NCBI GenBank assembly: GCA_003819755.1
Contig: RPQK01000322.1
Location: 1 to 8,204, forward strand
Source: Acidobacteriota bacterium
Lineage (GTDB): Bacteria > Acidobacteriota > UBA6911 > RPQK01
DNA length: 8,204 nt
Direction of reading: 5' to 3'
Of this stretch, positions 1 to 6,892 are shown piece after piece. The position numbers were made by a program, and so were the translations under genes. Positions within the stretch are counted from its first letter, which is position 1. Each line of letters opens with the position of its first letter. Under the pieces are notes generated by a model. That model worked only from the letters and a program-made list of their open reading frames with translations. It had not been told where the DNA came from and searched no databases.

Positions 1-163
1 AACAAAAGGAAAGATTGGATTTAGTGGCTGGTTCGATTCTACCGCAGCGGCGGGTTAAAGAGAACCGTAGCGGGGGAGAAACGCCGGCGGAGGGGCCGGA
101 GGTGAGGAGTGGAACTTGAGGGGAGCGCAGGAGCGGGTCCCGCGCTCCCAGGGGGGAACACTT
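1..163. other. non-coding left edge downstream of Mn catalase
   Basis: No credible coding frame was seen here. The frame that opens at 116 on the plus strand runs antisense into the catalase gene and has no recognisable protein features. The segment is the 3' flank of the catalase gene, and its only clear structure is the hairpin at 121-149, listed separately. Confidence 0.5.
121..149 (-). terminator. GC-rich hairpin after the Mn catalase stop (possible terminator)
   Basis: Bases 121-128 (GGGAGCGC) pair perfectly with 142-149 (GCGCTCCC), giving an 8-bp stem with a 13-base loop that can pair further. It begins about 15 bases past the catalase stop codon on the minus strand. The base run after the stem is CTCAAGTTCC rather than a T-tract, so it is at best a weak intrinsic terminator. 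It could instead serve as a 3' mRNA stabiliser. Confidence 0.35.
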
Positions 164-1126
164 CTAACGGGTGCTGACGGTGTGGGAACCGGAGTAGTCG
201 GACCAGGACATCTCTTTCCCGGTTTCGACCGCCGATTTCACCTCCTTGCTTCTTGTCTTACTCATTTGCTCGTCCAAGCGGCGAACCTCCTGGGCGGTCT
301 TCTTCGACCCCTTTATCTTCTGCTCCGTCAATCCTCGAGTCGTGGTCACGTGTTCAACCGGATTCTCGACCATATCCCAGGTCTCACCGCTTTGCCACGG
401 GCCCTGTCCCTCGTTCCAGGGGCCTCGTACGCTCTCGCCGTTTGACATATTGAAGTACGTGTGGGTGAACCGCGGGTCTCCCTGCAGGATGCCGGGGGGG
501 AAATTGGGCTCGATGGTGTCGAGCGCAGCGGTGAATTGCTGGAAGTGGGCAATCTCGCGCGTCATCAGGAATCGGAGGGACTCCTGAACCAGCGGATCTC
601 CGGTGAACTGAAGGAGATACTCGTACACGATTTTCGCCCGCGACTCAGCGGCGATGTTCGACCGGAAATCAACCGTCAAGTCGCCGTTGGCGTTTATATA
701 GGCGCCTGTCCACGGAGTGCCGACGCTGTCGGTCAAGGCCGGCCCCCCGCCGGTTAGAACCAGAAACTGCGGGCTTGTCATCGCTTCAGCAAACATGTCC
801 TCTTTTTCGGCTTTGCCCTTCATCAGGCGGGAAAGATAGGTCCTTTCCGCAGCGTTCTTCAGCTCCCCGTTGATGCCGTCGAGAAGCATTGTGATTGTGG
901 CGCCCACAATCTCCAGATGGCTCAGCTCTTCCGTCGCGATATCCATGAGAAGATCGTATTTGTCGGGATAAGGCTTGCGGGCAGCGAAGGCTTGAATGAA
1001 ATACTGGATGGCGGCTTTCAGTTCCCCGTTACCGCCGCCGAATTGCTCGAGCAGAAGCCGGGCGAACCTCGGATCGGGCTCCGATACACGTGCGTTAAAC
1101 TGCAGCTCTTTGACGTGATAAAACAT
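164..1126 (-). CDS. manganese (non-haem) catalase
   Basis: This is a di-manganese catalase that disproportionates hydrogen peroxide to water and oxygen in the cytoplasm. The opening MFYHVKELQFNARV is typical of the family. The ligand set known from the Lactobacillus plantarum enzyme can be placed: E35 (GNGE), E67 and H70 (EELSH), E161 (AAES) and H194 (REIAH), so the active site looks complete. The ferritin-like four-helix core covers roughly residues 20-205. A highly charged Lys/Arg/Glu-rich tail occupies about the last 60 residues, which makes the protein (320 aa) somewhat longer than many family members. The start is well supported, because AGGAGGT sits about 6 bases upstream of ATG. A hybrid sensor kinase gene lies 201 bases upstream on the same strand, far enough for a separate promoter. 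Family assignment is firm; any link to the kinase is inference. Confidence 0.95.
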   Translation of the reverse strand: MFYHVKELQFNARVSEPDPRFARLLLEQFGGGNGELKAAIQYFIQAFAARKPYPDKYDLLMDIATEELSHLEIVGATITMLLDGINGELKNAAERTYLSRLMKGKAEKEDMFAEAMTSPQFLVLTGGGPALTDSVGTPWTGAYINANGDLTVDFRSNIAAESRAKIVYEYLLQFTGDPLVQESLRFLMTREIAHFQQFTAALDTIEPNFPPGILQGDPRFTHTYFNMSNGESVRGPWNEGQGPWQSGETWDMVENPVEHVTTTRGLTEQKIKGSKKTAQEVRRLDEQMSKTRSKEVKSAVETGKEMSWSDYSGSHTVSTR

Positions 1127-1183
1127 CGGGCACCTCCTTGAGGTGGTTCAGCCAAGGGGCTGATCGTATTGGAGAGGATAACG

Positions 1184-1205
1184 ACCCGGAAAACGCTTTC
1201 CGGGT
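1184..1205 (-). promoter_or_regulatory. perfect 9-bp inverted repeat upstream of the Mn catalase gene
   Basis: ACCCGGAAA (1184-1192) and TTTCCGGGT (1197-1205) form a perfect stem with a four-base loop. It lies about 58 bases before the catalase ATG and about 120 bases after the kinase stop codon. Minus-strand bases after the stem (CGTTATCCTC) are not T-rich, so a simple intrinsic terminator is unlikely. It could be an operator for a dimeric regulator, a 5' UTR structure, or a Rho-independent stop that lacks the tail. No convincing -35/-10 pair was found between it and the gene. Confidence 0.4.
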
Positions 1206-1327
1206 GAGCTTCAAAAGAGCGACAGACCTGAAGAACAGGCAGGTGAAATCGGCTCGGTACAGTCTTGGGTCCAGGGTCGCTCTTGGGAAGTTTCCCTCAT
1301 CTTATCCCAGTGCGTGCCCGCCTTCAA

Positions 1328-3058
1328 TCACCGACTCTTTCTCGTCGGGCCGGGTGTCGTTTCTTCCGGCGGGCTGGTTCTGCATGCCCGTATGGTTTCC
1401 ACCAGTCTGGCTGTCGGCCCACTCTTAGTCCGATAGTCAGCTGCCCCGGCTTCACGCATGGCTTCCTCGGAATCTTTTTCATCTAACATCGAGAGCCCGA
1501 TGATTCGAATGTGGGGTAATTCGGAGTGTATTATCCTGGTCGCTTCAACACCGTTGAGCTTGGGCATGCTCACGTCCATGAGAACGACTTCGGGAGACAT
1601 TCGGCGGGAGAGCTCGACTGCCGCGTGACCATCGGTGGCCTCACCGACAATCTCGATGTCCGGCTCTTGCCCGAGTACCAGAGCCAAACCTTCCCTGACA
1701 ACCGGGTGGTCGTCGGCCAGAACCACGCGAATGGGTTTGCCCGGCTGGGCAGAAGCCGGCAGCAGCCGCCGCTCGGCTCGGTGTTGCGCGCGCGCCACAG
1801 CGGCACCCCCCTGTATCCCGGCATGTCGAAAAGGAACGCTCAGCACAATTCGGGTGCCTTGGCCGGGCGCACTGTTTATCTTCAAGGCACCGCCGAGCAG
1901 GCTGACGCGCTGCCGTATGCTGAACAGTCCAAACCCGCCTTCTTTTTCGAATGAACGTTTCAAACTCGCCGGCTCGAACCCCACTCCCTGGTCATTGATA
2001 TCGGCCAGCAGATGCTCGCCGGTCTGGTGCACGACTACTTCGGCCTCAGACACCTGGCCGTGTTTGACGGCATTAAAGAGTAATTCTCGAACCGATTCGA
2101 AGACGAAAACGGTAATGTCGGCTGACAGGTCCGGAAAGCGGTCAGGTGCAACCAGCTTCACGTAGAAGGCATACCTGTCGCGCATCCAGTCGGCAAGCCA
2201 TTCGAGCCCCGCGCGAAGGCCTTTTTCGTGAAGGACAGGCGGGTCCAACTCAGTCGTTAGCGAGCGGGAAGCCTTGATCGATTCGGTAAGCAACTGATCG
2301 ATTTCTGCGACGGCATCGTGAATCAGCTTGTCCCCTTTACGTGCGAGCACCGCGACCCGCAGCTTGGCGCCGACCAAAAGCTGCTGCAGATGATCATGCA
2401 GAATCGTTGCCAGGCGCCTGCGTTCTCGTTGCTCGGTTAGCGTCAGTTCGGCGGTAAGCGTCCGCAGCTGTCTGGCCTTCACATTCAGCTGCTCATATGC
2501 GGCTTGAAGCTTCTCTTCGGCCTCCCGGCGCTGGTGGATCTCGTTCTGAAGAGCGCGCACCATCTTGGTCAACTCTGTTGTCCGCTCCTGAACCCGCTCC
2601 TCCAGGCTTTCATTCGCCTGTCGCAACGCCTGCTCTGCTTGCTTCTGCTCCGTACGGTCCACCACGAAAGCCAGCACTCGCTCTTCGTCGCCCGGGAGCA
2701 TGATTCCGCTGACCAGGACCGGCACCCGGGTCCCATCTGCCCGGAAATACTCTTTCTCCATGGGCGCCGTGACGCGATGGGTGCGTAGCTGCTCCAAGGC
2801 AGTCTCGTCGACCGAACGGAACTCGCTTGGTGTCAATAAGTCCCACCGTAGTCGACCCTCGTTCAGGTCTCTGCGGGTGCACCCCAGCAGATTCAGGTAG
2901 TAATTGTTGGCCGCCCAGACACGGCCGGAAAAGTCGGCCATGACTACGCCCACGTTGTTGGCTACAAAAAGCCATTCGGCACTCTTAAGGTCTATGATGT
3001 GGTGCGCGGCCTCACCCAAACGCTGCTCTTGAGGAGTCCCATCTTGGACCTGAGCCAT
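1328..3058 (-). CDS. PAS-containing hybrid sensor histidine kinase with C-terminal NarL-type receiver domain
   Basis: This is a two-component signalling protein of 576 aa, predicted soluble because no membrane segment is visible. A PAS domain spans about residues 25-135 (ADGTRVPVLVSG is typical PAS). A coiled-coil linker follows at about 138-210. The HisKA_3-type dimerisation helix has phospho-acceptor H221 in RRRLATILHDHLQQ. The ATPase domain shows the N-box at N329 (ELLFNAVKHG), G1 DQGVGF (356-361) and G2 GGFGLFSI (374-381). After a short linker, a receiver domain fills about 443-560, with acidic pair D449/D450, phospho-acceptor D495 (LMDVSMP), S523 at the switch position and K545. The receiver is of the NarL/FixJ kind (ADDHPVVREGLALVL), but the protein ends without the LuxR-type helix-turn-helix. 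Output therefore probably passes to a separate partner. The start is supported by GGAG just upstream of ATG. Confidence 0.92.
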   Translation of the reverse strand: MAQVQDGTPQEQRLGEAAHHIIDLKSAEWLFVANNVGVVMADFSGRVWAANNYYLNLLGCTRRDLNEGRLRWDLLTPSEFRSVDETALEQLRTHRVTAPMEKEYFRADGTRVPVLVSGIMLPGDEERVLAFVVDRTEQKQAEQALRQANESLEERVQERTTELTKMVRALQNEIHQRREAEEKLQAAYEQLNVKARQLRTLTAELTLTEQRERRRLATILHDHLQQLLVGAKLRVAVLARKGDKLIHDAVAEIDQLLTESIKASRSLTTELDPPVLHEKGLRAGLEWLADWMRDRYAFYVKLVAPDRFPDLSADITVFVFESVRELLFNAVKHGQVSEAEVVVHQTGEHLLADINDQGVGFEPASLKRSFEKEGGFGLFSIRQRVSLLGGALKINSAPGQGTRIVLSVPFRHAGIQGGAAVARAQHRAERRLLPASAQPGKPIRVVLADDHPVVREGLALVLGQEPDIEIVGEATDGHAAVELSRRMSPEVVLMDVSMPKLNGVEATRIIHSELPHIRIIGLSMLDEKDSEEAMREAGAADYRTKSGPTARLVETIRACRTSPPEETTPGPTRKSR

Positions 3059-3085
3059 ACTCCAACTCCGATCGGTTCGAAGAAG

Positions 3086-3114
3086 ATTCGACCCGGCATT
3101 GTCTCTGATCGCAA
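3086..3114 (-). promoter_or_regulatory. weak candidate sigma-70-like promoter for the hybrid kinase gene
   Basis: On the minus strand TTGCGA (3109-3114) and TCGAAT (3086-3091) are spaced by 17 bases and lie about 30 bases before the kinase ATG. Each hexamer matches the consensus at only four of six positions. Spacing and location are right but sequence support is weak. Confidence 0.22.
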
Positions 3115-3300
3115 GGTGTCGTTGGCTAAAAGACTATCACGCAGATGGGCGCGCTCCAAGAAGCATCAGAAGCAACGAACGGCCCCTGAGTCAGGGCTTC
3201 AGCCCCATGAAAGTATTGGGATGAACGGAAGCTCGTCCGGAAATTGCGGTTTGGGCGTGTTTGAAACCCTCCCCCTGATCGGGGCATAAGCGCTCACAAG

Positions 3301-3338
3301 AGAGTCTTTGCCCCCTACGCGGGCCAAGACTCTTATTT
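3301..3338 (+). terminator. terminator-like hairpin in the leader before the DUF5674 gene
   Basis: GAGTCTTTGCCC (3302-3313) pairs with GGGCCAAGACTC (3321-3332) with a single mismatch, the outer A3301-T3333 pair extends it, and TTATTT follows. This has the layout of an intrinsic terminator on the plus strand. No plus-strand gene ends upstream, so it would end either an unannotated small RNA or the leader transcript of the gene starting at 3450 (attenuation). Confidence 0.45.
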
Positions 3339-3449
3339 GAGGGCTCGTGCCCCGAACGGGTTCCGTGGCAAAGCTAAAGAGGAATTACTGGCCCCCAGTC
3401 CCCTTTTCCCCCGCAGCCTATTCACTTATCATTTGGAAACGAGGAAGGT

Positions 3450-3794
3450 ATGCGACTTGTGGATCCGGCGAATAGAATCACCCGGGATGAGTTGAAACAG
3501 ATGGCGAGCGCTATGTTCGGAGATCTGGTCAAGGCAGTGGTTGACCTCAGGCGCGAGCTCCTGGCGGTTGATGCGGAATTGCATTCCGATCAGGAAGCGT
3601 ATCTTCTGGAAAACGGGTCGGAGCAACGCGATCTTTGGGGCATCAATCTTTACCCCGAGCTCCAGGATGAGGGGTTCGTCGAGTTCGATTCAATGATCAA
3701 CCTTCGCCCGTCTCAAGGAAATCGCAGCCGTGGAATCGAGGATCCCGGGATTCGTGAGAAGATTCTGAAGATTGTCTATAGCCTGGTAAGGTGA
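3450..3794 (+). CDS. DUF5674 family protein
   Basis: This small soluble protein of 114 aa is full length for DUF5674, a family of unknown function. Conserved-looking blocks in order are ELKQMASAMFGDLVKAVVDL (about 11-30), ELHSDQEAYLLENGSEQRDL (about 43-62), WGINLYPE, FVEFDSMINLRPSQGNRSRG (about 75-94), and a C-terminal helix (REKILKIVYSLV). The run of invariant-looking polar residues around NLRPSQGNRSRG suggests a ligand-binding or catalytic surface, but no reaction is known to me. Start: GAGGAAGG ends one base before ATG, with its GAGG core 5 bases away. The stop codon lies directly against the next gene's start region, so the two are very probably co-translated. Family assignment is from memory of the conserved blocks. 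Confidence 0.8.
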   Translation: MRLVDPANRITRDELKQMASAMFGDLVKAVVDLRRELLAVDAELHSDQEAYLLENGSEQRDLWGINLYPELQDEGFVEFDSMINLRPSQGNRSRGIEDPGIREKILKIVYSLVR

Positions 3795-3796
3795 TC

Positions 3797-4129
3797 ATGA
3801 ATCATCAACACCGCGAGCTGGCGGCCGGACGCTGGAAAGAGCTGGTCTTTGTAGAGCAGATGGCCAACGTCGGAAGTGAGATCGAGCGGGCTCTCGCCTG
3901 GAGGTCAAAGGGGCGGCCGGACTATGGAATTCGGGCTTTTGAGAGAGCGCTGGAGCTCCTCGACCTGACGGTTTCCGACCCGAAAAATCGCTCTCGTCTT
4001 CGAGAGTTGTTGAGGGTGCGCGAGGCGCTGGCCGACTACTTCGTGTTCGAGAACTCCTACCACTCAAGCGACGAAGCCTGGCAACGCTATTTTCGCTTTT
4101 TCCTCTTGGCAGCTCGCGGGAACCGTTGA
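3797..4129 (+). CDS. conserved small helical protein of unknown function, coupled to the DUF5674 gene
   Basis: This 110-aa soluble protein is predicted to be largely alpha-helical. Segments with a conserved look are KELVFVEQMANVGSEIERAL, AFERALELLDLTV and ADYFVFENSYHSSDEAWQRY. The arrangement of an N-terminal helix, a repeat-like AFERALELLDL helix and a C-terminal aromatic helix hints at a TPR-like or helical-bundle fold. No catalytic motif is visible. I recall similar small proteins encoded beside DUF5674 genes, but cannot verify this here. The ATG at 3797 is preferred. It is preceded by AAGGTGA, which overlaps the upstream stop codon. A GTG at 3791 in the same frame, overlapping the upstream gene, would add two residues. 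Both options give tight translational coupling. The function is unknown; a two-component module with the DUF5674 protein is inferred. Confidence 0.72.
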   Translation: MNHQHRELAAGRWKELVFVEQMANVGSEIERALAWRSKGRPDYGIRAFERALELLDLTVSDPKNRSRLRELLRVREALADYFVFENSYHSSDEAWQRYFRFFLLAARGNR

Positions 4130-4647
4130 CGACTCTCAGGCGCCCGATCGGGTCGCTACGTGCTTCTCGCCTCACGCTTCCGGCTTTCACACTGGTTGCC
4201 GAACCGCGCGAGAGGCCAGCATCACCTCTACCCCTTCCAAATAGCGATCGCAAAGGGATGCGGTTAGAATGGACGCTCTCGCTCCCGTCACTGGGGTCGA
4301 TGGGCGGTGTGTTTTCGGCGCCGTCCAGATTCGCCCCGGACCTTGGGATCAGGTCTGGAGTGATCTACAGGGACGCCCAGAAACGATGGGTGATCGATCC
4401 GACGCATTTACGAGAGTACACACGGGATGACCAGCTGGTTCCCAAGTTCGCTTCTTGTGGTCTTGAAACTGTTTGCTCCGTCAAGACCTTGCACCGGTTT
4501 CCCGTTACAGACTACTTTCTTAAAAGGCTCGGCTACCCTCGGGATGTTTACCAGACTCATCGTATCTGGAAGGCACTTAGAAGAGTACGAGTCCCAATCA
4601 TCGGCTACTACAATTGGGAGTTCGTGCTGAGAAAGCCGGGCAGCTGA
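4126..4647 (+). CDS. C-terminal remnant of a SAM-dependent methyltransferase (probably truncated)
   Basis: From about residue 60 of this 173-aa frame the sequence resembles the end of a class I methyltransferase. GVFSAPSRFAPD matches the strand after the SAM-binding core, and DPTHLREYTRDDQLVPKF followed by CGLETVCSV matches the familiar 'HxREYTxxEL...GxExV' element. FPVTDYFLKRLG and GYYNWEFVLRKP close the domain. The glycine-rich SAM motif and the acidic motif are absent, and residues 1-44 look like non-coding translation. The frame opens with TTG overlapping the upstream stop (TTGA); ATG at 4258 is an alternative start. The protein is therefore either inactive or a broken gene whose 5' part was lost in a rearrangement after the DUF5674 pair. 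A neighbouring membrane glycosyltransferase fits a surface-polysaccharide or glycolipid context. Confidence 0.5.
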   Translation: MTTLRRPIGSLRASRLTLPAFTLVAEPRERPASPLPLPNSDRKGMRLEWTLSLPSLGSMGGVFSAPSRFAPDLGIRSGVIYRDAQKRWVIDPTHLREYTRDDQLVPKFASCGLETVCSVKTLHRFPVTDYFLKRLGYPRDVYQTHRIWKALRRVRVPIIGYYNWEFVLRKPGS

Positions 4648-4665
4648 ACTGCGGTAGCTCCCGGC
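4635..4665 (-). terminator. intrinsic terminator between convergent genes, best oriented for the glycosyltransferase
   Basis: GCCGGG (4635-4640) pairs with CCCGGC (4660-4665). AGCT (4642-4645) pairs with AGCT (4656-4659), with one bulged base and a 10-base loop. On the minus strand the stem starts two bases after the glycosyltransferase stop codon and is followed by TTTCTC. It overlaps the last codons of the methyltransferase frame. Confidence 0.5.
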
Positions 4666-4666
4666 A

Positions 4667-6613
4667 TCAGAGCCCCCTAAGCGGTTGCCAATCAGTCCAA
4701 TCCCAAATTCTCTCGGGATGCTCGTCTACATTCGGATTGCTGTTCCATAAATGGGTCTCCCATGAAGTCGCTCCCCGAATGTGCACAAAAAGACTCCAAG
4801 AGGCGGTTAGGCAGAACAACACCAGAACGATCACCCTGGCGCGTCGGGACATCTCCCGGAAGGCGTCTTGGACAGGCACCAGAAGGACGATCAACAGCGG
4901 AGTGAGAAGAGCAAAGAAGCGAGGGCCGTATGAGTAGCCAGCCCACCAGTGGCGGAACATTGAAATGGAGATCCAGTGCAGGATTGCGCCGACCGCAAGA
5001 CAGGTATACAGAGGCTGCCACTTCCTAAAGGCTAAATACATTCCGTAGACGGAGAACAAAGCAATCGGCGTGAAGACGAACAGTCCGCGATTCGGACTCA
5101 GGAGATTACCGATCAATGCCTCCCAGAGATGCTCTCCGGTCATGCCTCCGCCCCGGTAATACTCGGGAACCGGGATGCCGAAAGTAGTGTAGCAGTAGGC
5201 AAAGAAGATGAGTGAGGATAGTGCAAACAGTGAACAATAGGCCAAAAAGGACGTCCGGTGGCACCAGATGATATATGCGGTGATTGCCAGAGCCCAGATG
5301 GTCGAGTCTGGTCTCACGACGCATGCGAGGACCAGAACCGGAGCGACGAATGCCACAAGTCGTCCTTGGGCAGCGACGAGCAGGTACAGAGCCACACACA
5401 GAAGCAAAGAAGCTGCGTTGTGTGACCAGAGACCTCCTGCGTGGATCGACAACTGACTGGTGTAAAATGCAAAACAGGCGGACAAGAGAAGACCGACGAG
5501 ACGTCGCCCACCGGTCAGGTGGAGAAGAACCAGGTACATGATGCCGGCGGCAAGGCCGGCAAGAAGCCTGCCCGTAAAAGCCGCTAGAAACAAGCTACGA
5601 TCAGGCTCGGAGTCGTGATCGCCGGTAAAATTGCGGCCCAGAAAAACTAACGGCGCGGCAATCAGGGAAGTGCCAAAAGGGAAGACACTGTAAAAACCTC
5701 GTTCTGTCTGCTTGATTCTCCAGTCATGAGGCGGCACACCGAAGGTGTTTTTGTACTCCGACAGTTCCAGGTCATGGTCTCGTAGAAGGCTCTCACTGGT
5801 CGGTACATACCAGAAATTGTCGCCGACATTCGCGGTCTGGGGTATTGGAACCGCAAAATAGACAGCCGTGACAACAAGTCCAACCCCCGCCGCCCAGATC
5901 ACGGGCCTGTCTCGATATCGCAACGCGAAAAGCAGGACAAGAGCCACGGCAAATGCCCAGATCAGCAACAGTGTCCACTGCGGCACTGAAAACTGAACCT
6001 CTTCCAGAAGGACGTTTTCGATCCTGATCGGCCGCTTATCAAGAAAGAACAGTCTGAATGAGACCGGCTCTTCCGGCGCATCTCCCGAGTCTATGGTGAA
6101 CCGGTGGCTCCCCGTTTTTGGCCCCGCCGTCAGCTGGACCTCCCGTTCCACGTCGTCGTACTTCCCGCTTGCTCCCCAGAAGTCCAAATGGAGCTCAGGG
6201 TCCCCGCTTGCCTGAACGGTCACTCGGTAGCGGGTCTGCTTCCTCAGCATGATCGAAGTAGAGGCAACGGAGCAGCATTCGTTCTTCCCGTTGATGACGA
6301 GGTCACGCCCGACCCTGTGTACCGGCCCATCAAAAATGGAATCCAGCGTGACCAAAGGGGGTGTCTTGACGAATTGTCGCTCGTTATCCCAGGTAGAGAG
6401 CCATGCAAGGAACGCAATGAGGCACGTCAGGGTCGCCAGATCGCGAAGAATTAGAAGCCGAGACGATCGAGGCGCGACGCGGAGTATCCGCAGCGTTTTC
6501 TCTCTCAATGTCAGTGCCGGGGAGCGCTTAGGTGCCTCTGGAGGACTAGCCTGCCTATGCAGATCTTCGCCATGTTGCTTCAACGTCCGGCTTCTCTTCG
6601 ATCGCTTTGCCAT
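4667..6613 (-). CDS. GT-C-type integral membrane glycosyltransferase (PMT/ArnT-like) with extracytoplasmic insert domain
   Basis: This multi-pass inner-membrane protein of 648 aa has about 14 hydrophobic segments. It resembles polyprenyl-phosphate-sugar-dependent GT-C transferases (GT39/GT83-like). A basic cytoplasmic N-terminus (about 1-55) is followed by TM1 (about 56-74). A soluble beta-rich domain comes next (about 80-210; RFTIDSGDAPEEPVSFRLFF looks like a carbohydrate-binding sandwich edge). Then come TM2 (about 212-231), TM3 (about 238-256) and the first GT-C-like loop, with an acidic residue in VGDNFWY (D265) and LLRDHDLELSEY. Later motifs are LLSPNRGLFVFTP (505-517) and WWAGYSYGPRFF (556-567). 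The C-terminus ends in HPERIWDWTDWQPLRGL. ATG at 6613 (MAKRSKRSRT) is chosen because the upstream 43 in-frame codons, from 6742, look non-coding. The ribosome site (GAGAAGAG) is weak. Donor and acceptor are unknown. Confidence 0.8.
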   Translation of the reverse strand: MAKRSKRSRTLKQHGEDLHRQASPPEAPKRSPALTLREKTLRILRVAPRSSRLLILRDLATLTCLIAFLAWLSTWDNERQFVKTPPLVTLDSIFDGPVHRVGRDLVINGKNECCSVASTSIMLRKQTRYRVTVQASGDPELHLDFWGASGKYDDVEREVQLTAGPKTGSHRFTIDSGDAPEEPVSFRLFFLDKRPIRIENVLLEEVQFSVPQWTLLLIWAFAVALVLLFALRYRDRPVIWAAGVGLVVTAVYFAVPIPQTANVGDNFWYVPTSESLLRDHDLELSEYKNTFGVPPHDWRIKQTERGFYSVFPFGTSLIAAPLVFLGRNFTGDHDSEPDRSLFLAAFTGRLLAGLAAGIMYLVLLHLTGGRRLVGLLLSACFAFYTSQLSIHAGGLWSHNAASLLLCVALYLLVAAQGRLVAFVAPVLVLACVVRPDSTIWALAITAYIIWCHRTSFLAYCSLFALSSLIFFAYCYTTFGIPVPEYYRGGGMTGEHLWEALIGNLLSPNRGLFVFTPIALFSVYGMYLAFRKWQPLYTCLAVGAILHWISISMFRHWWAGYSYGPRFFALLTPLLIVLLVPVQDAFREMSRRARVIVLVLFCLTASWSLFVHIRGATSWETHLWNSNPNVDEHPERIWDWTDWQPLRGL

Positions 6614-6892
6614 ACACGTGTCTCTTCTCTTCCACTCCCTCTGACTGCCGCACCAGGACAAACCGTATTGAGGCGAGCCCGAGGACCTGTCTCGATGTCG
6701 AAATGGGATCATACCGCAAAGACGAGGAGGCGACACTGCCAAAACCGGGGAACTCCTCTTCAGTCTGCTTTCTCAGCTGCCAGCCGTCAGCGGGCCGACG
6801 TACTGCGCTGAACAGGGGTCCAAGATCCACGACCTCCTTAACAGACCCTTCAGAGCCGGGAACGTCAGGAGACTGTTGAAAAAGGGGCTTTA
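6614..6892. other. non-coding stretch between glycosyltransferase start and nested repeat
   Basis: Open frames cross this stretch, including in-frame extension of the glycosyltransferase to 6742 and a 154-codon minus-strand frame starting inside the repeat. None shows recognisable protein features. It should hold the promoter of the glycosyltransferase gene; a TATGAT on the minus strand near 6706-6711 lacks a well-spaced -35. The motif ACTGTTGAAAAAGGGG directly before the repeat may belong to the repeat's boundary. Confidence 0.4.

Larger units (their letters stand above)
3059..3449. other. 391-base divergent intergenic region with several hairpins
   Basis: This region separates the minus-strand kinase gene from the plus-strand DUF5674 gene and must hold promoters for both. 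Frames crossing it lack protein-like character. Visible structures include GGGCTTCAGCCC (3195-3205), a CCCCC/GGGG hairpin around TGATC (3271-3284), the long terminator-like stem at 3301-3338, and GGGCTCGTGCCC just after it. No riboswitch or known RNA class was recognised. The density of stems on the plus side suggests a structured leader or a small RNA ahead of the DUF5674 gene, which is inference. Confidence 0.5.

Noticed and set aside
1635..2165. 176-codon plus-strand frame antisense to the hybrid kinase
   Set aside because: The kinase domains on the opposite strand are unmistakable; the plus frame is rich in Ser/Arg/Pro and has no motif.
3795..4253. 152-codon minus-strand frame antisense to the small helical protein
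   Set aside because: Very Arg/Ser-rich shadow translation; the plus-strand frame has conserved-looking blocks and a coupled start.
6680..6711. Promoter for the glycosyltransferase around TATGAT on the minus strand
   Set aside because: The nearest good -35-like hexamer (TTGGCA) is about 23 bases away, too far for a standard sigma-70 promoter.
6614..6742. N-terminal extension of the glycosyltransferase to 6742
   Set aside because: The 43 extra residues are Arg/Ser/Cys-rich with no membrane or signal features; MAKRSKRSRT at 6613 gives a normal basic cytoplasmic start before TM1.
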